Source: Saprospiraceae bacterium (GTDB taxonomy: Bacteria; Bacteroidota; Bacteroidia; Chitinophagales; Saprospiraceae). Taken from it: a stretch of DNA of 8,187 bases. The translations under genes were made by a program, and so were the position numbers. Shown here one piece after another: positions 6,477 to 8,187 of this stretch. The stretch spans positions 1-8,187 of the forward strand of contig JACMLK010000191.1 in the NCBI GenBank assembly GCA_014379665.1. Direction: 5' to 3'. Every line of letters starts with the position of its first letter. The first letter of the stretch is position 1. Under the pieces are notes generated by a model. That model was not told the origin of the DNA, ran no database searches, and saw nothing but the letters and a program-made list of their open reading frames with translations.

Positions 6477-7313
6477 ATGACTATTCAGTTTAAATTTTTG
6501 CTTGTTTCTATTTTGTTGAGTTTTATTTTTTCCGGATGCCACACTCAAAAGAATATCACTGAAAATACGCCAATCAGTAATTTTGATCTAAAAGTGAAAC
6601 CTACCATTGTAGAAGTTGACAATCTTGGACGATTATATATTGTCGATCAAAAAAATAACATCATCAATTATAAACCGGATCTCAAAGAGCAATACAGATA
6701 TGCAAATAAAAGAGGTGGTAATGTCTCTACGCTTGACGTTACAAACCCATTTAAAATAGTATCCTTCAGCGATGACTTTAACCAGATAAAGATATTGGAT
6801 AACACTTTGTCTGAGATTTCAACCTTAAATCTATCTGAAAAATTTGCCGATATATCCGCATGTGCCACTTCAAATGATGGAAATTTATGGGTTTTTGATC
6901 CCGTACAGTTTAAATTGATAAAAATAAATAATCAAGGCACTGTACTGCTTGAGTCGTCCAATGTGAATGATGTAGGACTCAGTGGTGTGAAAATCACTGA
7001 CATCAGAGAAAAGGGAAATTACGTGTTGCTTAGCGACAGAAATAAAGGATTTTACTTCTTTGATAATCTGGGACAGTATATGTATACTTATGAGACAAAA
7101 GACATTAAACATTTTCAGTTTGATGGCAACAATGTAGTGTATTTTACTTCGACCGGACTGAAAAACTATTCTGTCAAATTTAAAGAACGACAATCCCTCA
7201 GTTATCCATCGGATATGAACAAACCGGGACTGATGTACGTGTTGTATCATGCAGGAGATCTGTACGAAGTCAATCAGAGCGGTATAAATGTGAAAAGAAA
7301 AGCCGTCAAATAA
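6477..7313 (+). CDS. Predicted lipoprotein, probable beta-propeller (NHL-like), function unknown
   Basis: This 278-residue protein has a lipoprotein signal: basic-poor start MTIQFK, hydrophobic stretch LLVSILLSFIF and lipobox FSGC with the acylated Cys21, followed by His22. The mature part is rich in short beta-strands with recurring blade-like phrases: VEVDNLGRLYIVDQKNNII (about 45-63), DDFNQIKILDNTLSEI, TSNDGNLWVFDPVQFKLIKI and DRNKGFYFFDNLGQYMYTYE. The pattern D-x-x-G-x-x-(Y/W)-(I/V)-x-D is typical of NHL/SMP-30-like propellers, and roughly five to six blades would fit the length. No catalytic motif is visible. The likely place is the outer membrane, facing the periplasm or the surface. 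It lies 38 bases after the lpxH-type gene on the same strand, probably as one transcript, which hints at an envelope role without proving it. Confidence 0.75.
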   Translation: MTIQFKFLLVSILLSFIFSGCHTQKNITENTPISNFDLKVKPTIVEVDNLGRLYIVDQKNNIINYKPDLKEQYRYANKRGGNVSTLDVTNPFKIVSFSDDFNQIKILDNTLSEISTLNLSEKFADISACATSNDGNLWVFDPVQFKLIKINNQGTVLLESSNVNDVGLSGVKITDIREKGNYVLLSDRNKGFYFFDNLGQYMYTYETKDIKHFQFDGNNVVYFTSTGLKNYSVKFKERQSLSYPSDMNKPGLMYVLYHAGDLYEVNQSGINVKRKAVK

Positions 7314-7324
7314 ACGATCCGTGG

Positions 7325-7387
7325 GTAAAAAGTAAAAAGTAAAATGTAGAAAGTAAAAAGCAGAAAGTAAGAGGTAGAAAGTTAAGA
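7325..7387 (+). repeat. Nine 7-bp tandem repeats, consensus GTAAAAA / GTAGAAA
   Basis: Nine consecutive heptamers in perfect phase begin with GT, or GC in one case: gtaaaaa twice, gtaaaat, gtagaaa, gtaaaaa, gcagaaa, gtaagag, gtagaaa, gttaaga. A tenth GT directly precedes the ATG at 7390. Similar A-rich heptad tracts are often seen just before four-helix-bundle genes in Bacteroidota (from memory, not searched). Because 7 is not a multiple of 3, the array does not encode a repeat protein. It also generates an open hydrophobic frame on the - strand that is not a gene. Confidence 0.85.
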
Positions 7388-7389
7388 GT

Positions 7390-7718
7390 ATGCGAATAGA
7401 GAGATTGGAGGATATTATAGCATGGCAGAAAGCAAAAGCGCTTATGATTGATATATATAAGTTATTTGAACACACTAAGGATTTTGGTTTAAGAGTATGT
7501 TTAAATTTTCATGATTGAGCGAAAGCGAGCAATTTTAATTTTAGACAAGGCTTGTTTTGCAGTCGTAGCCGGAAGCTACGGCGAAAAAATATAACGCAAT
7601 ATAAAATAAAAATTGCCGATTGAAGGCAAATGATGGAATTTTAAATATACTCTAAAAGACCAAATTCAAAGGGCTTATGAATAACATAGCCGAAGATTTT
7701 GAACGAAAAGGAAACAAA
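7390..7718 (+). pseudogene. Four-helix-bundle protein gene (23S rRNA intervening-sequence type), broken by an insertion and a frameshift
   Basis: The first 34 codons (MRIERLEDIIAWQKAKAL... to KDFGL) match the start of the small four-helix-bundle/S23 family: the W-x-K-A motif, a helix, then KDFGL. A 160-bp element at 7493-7652 interrupts it and causes a stop at 7516-7518, leaving 42 residues. Past the element the family sequence resumes as KDQIQRA. It then continues in another frame as MNNIAEDFERKGNK (7677-7718), so about 11 bases of the usual A-I-S-V-type link seem to be lost. The C-terminal half is absent; a T9SS protein fragment follows. Family members are about 115-130 residues and are known from intervening sequences of 23S rRNA genes and as stand-alone genes of unclear function. 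This copy cannot make a normal product. Confidence 0.82.
7493..7652. mobile_element. 160-bp MITE-like element with imperfect terminal inverted repeats and TAA target duplication
   Basis: The element begins GAGTATGTTTAAATTTTCAT and ends with the near inverse. The left 51 bases align with the reverse complement of the right 51 at 36 positions. The outer 24 have 20 matches and the inner 15 have 14, with a divergent 12-base block between. TAA flanks both sides (7490-7492 and 7653-7655). Removing the element and one TAA joins GGT TTA AAA GAC, restoring the four-helix-bundle frame (G-L-K-D), so the boundaries are well supported. The centre carries CGTAGC-cggaa-GCTACG (7564-7580) and ACAAG-g-CTTGT (7545-7555). 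There is no open frame for a transposase, so it must be moved in trans. GAG ends and a TNA-type 3-bp duplication fit the IS1031 subgroup of the IS5 family, as an inference. Confidence 0.85.
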
Positions 7719-8170
7719 ATGAATATCAGGAATCTGTTGTTTTACATCCGACAAAAAGTGGTGAGAAATTTCATCAGGATCTGATTGCCATTAAAACAGG
7801 AGACCTCGACGGAAGTGCTTTTGATAAAATCAAAGTTTTACCCGATCATTCAGCTAATCCTGATATAGCTTCATTGGACGACAGAATAACACATGAATTA
7901 TTTGACAGGCAAGAGATCAATGTCCTTATTCATCCAAATCCGGCGTCGGAAAGTTTTAGGGTAGAATTTTATACGGATCAGGAATCAAAAGTAAATTTGT
8001 CTGTTACGGATATCACAGGTAAAATAGTATTTAAGAAATACCTTGAGAACAAAAGCGGATTTCATACAGAATATATTGATAAAAGCCAGATAGGATCAGA
8101 AGGCATTTATTTTTTAATTGTTCAAGGGGAGAATTTTCAGGCAACAAATAAATTGGTTCTTCTAAAATAA
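7703..8170 (+). pseudogene. 3' fragment of a T9SS-secreted protein gene (type A sorting domain), 5' end missing
   Basis: The frame is open from a TGA at 7700-7702 to the TAA at 8168-8170 and contains no ATG; the first possible start is a TTG at 7874. Residues of the secretion tag are clear: INVLIHPNPASESFRVEFY, then VTDITGKIVF, SEGIYFLIVQG and the terminal NKLVLLK. This is the T9SS type A C-terminal sorting domain, which directs export through the outer membrane and is then cleaved off. Before it lies DLIAIKTGDLDGSAFDKIK, similar to the short Asp/Gly-rich linker (dockerin-like) often found just before the tag. The passenger domain and signal peptide are absent, and the 5' end abuts the four-helix-bundle remnant around 7718. 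It is therefore a truncated relic, probably left by a deletion or recombination. Real expression as a fusion is unlikely. Confidence 0.75.
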
Positions 8171-8187
8171 TTTATTGGTTTTTGTAA

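Noticed and set aside
7325..7387. Possible CRISPR array
   Set aside because: Units are 7 bases with no spacers; this is a simple tandem repeat.
6885..7475. A 196-codon open frame on the - strand
   Set aside because: It lies antisense to the lipoprotein gene and across the 7-bp repeat array, whose complement yields a hydrophobic LLTFYLL-like run. No family motif is present and the + strand gene explains the region.

Overview
The window looks like a chromosomal segment of a free-living or environmental Bacteroidota, probably of the Saprospiria/Chitinophagia/Cytophagia type. The evidence is the AT-rich composition, the Bacteroidota-specific alternative GlmU-like protein, a type B bL31, a C-terminal type IX secretion (T9SS) sorting domain, several TAnnTTTG -7 promoter elements, weak Shine-Dalgarno sequences, and a four-helix-bundle (23S rRNA intervening-sequence-type) gene remnant.

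Layout. Positions 1-92 hold the tail of an unrecognised + strand gene. Positions 271-2854 hold three - strand housekeeping genes: a GlmU-like nucleotidyltransferase/acyltransferase, bL31 type B (rpmE2) and a FabG-type 3-oxoacyl-ACP reductase. A strong hairpin terminator separates rpmE2 from the GlmU-like gene, and a long leader with pseudoknot potential precedes rpmE2. At 2855-3049 the direction flips. A divergent control region carries -7 elements for fabG and for a small MerC-family membrane protein, with a 19-bp palindrome overlapping the putative -33 element of the MerC gene. Positions 3628-5547 encode kynurenine 3-monooxygenase and 3-hydroxyanthranilate 3,4-dioxygenase, two consecutive steps of the tryptophan-to-quinolinate (NAD de novo) route. 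They are followed on the same strand by an LpxH-type UDP-2,3-diacylglucosamine diphosphatase (lipid A) and a probable beta-propeller lipoprotein.

From 7314 to the end the DNA is decayed accessory sequence. It holds nine 7-bp A-rich tandem repeats and then the start of a four-helix-bundle gene. That gene is split by a 160-bp MITE-like element with imperfect 51-bp terminal inverted repeats and a 3-bp TAA target duplication; removing the element in silico restores the reading frame. After it come a second, frameshifted piece of the same gene and a 5'-truncated 3' end of a T9SS-secreted protein.

How the genes work together: kmo and the dioxygenase act in series, and the GlmU-like protein, FabG and LpxH all serve envelope precursor or lipid synthesis, though they do not form one operon. 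I see no complete novel multi-gene system. The signals most worth following are the rpmE2 leader, the MerC operator and the non-autonomous element at 7493-7652.
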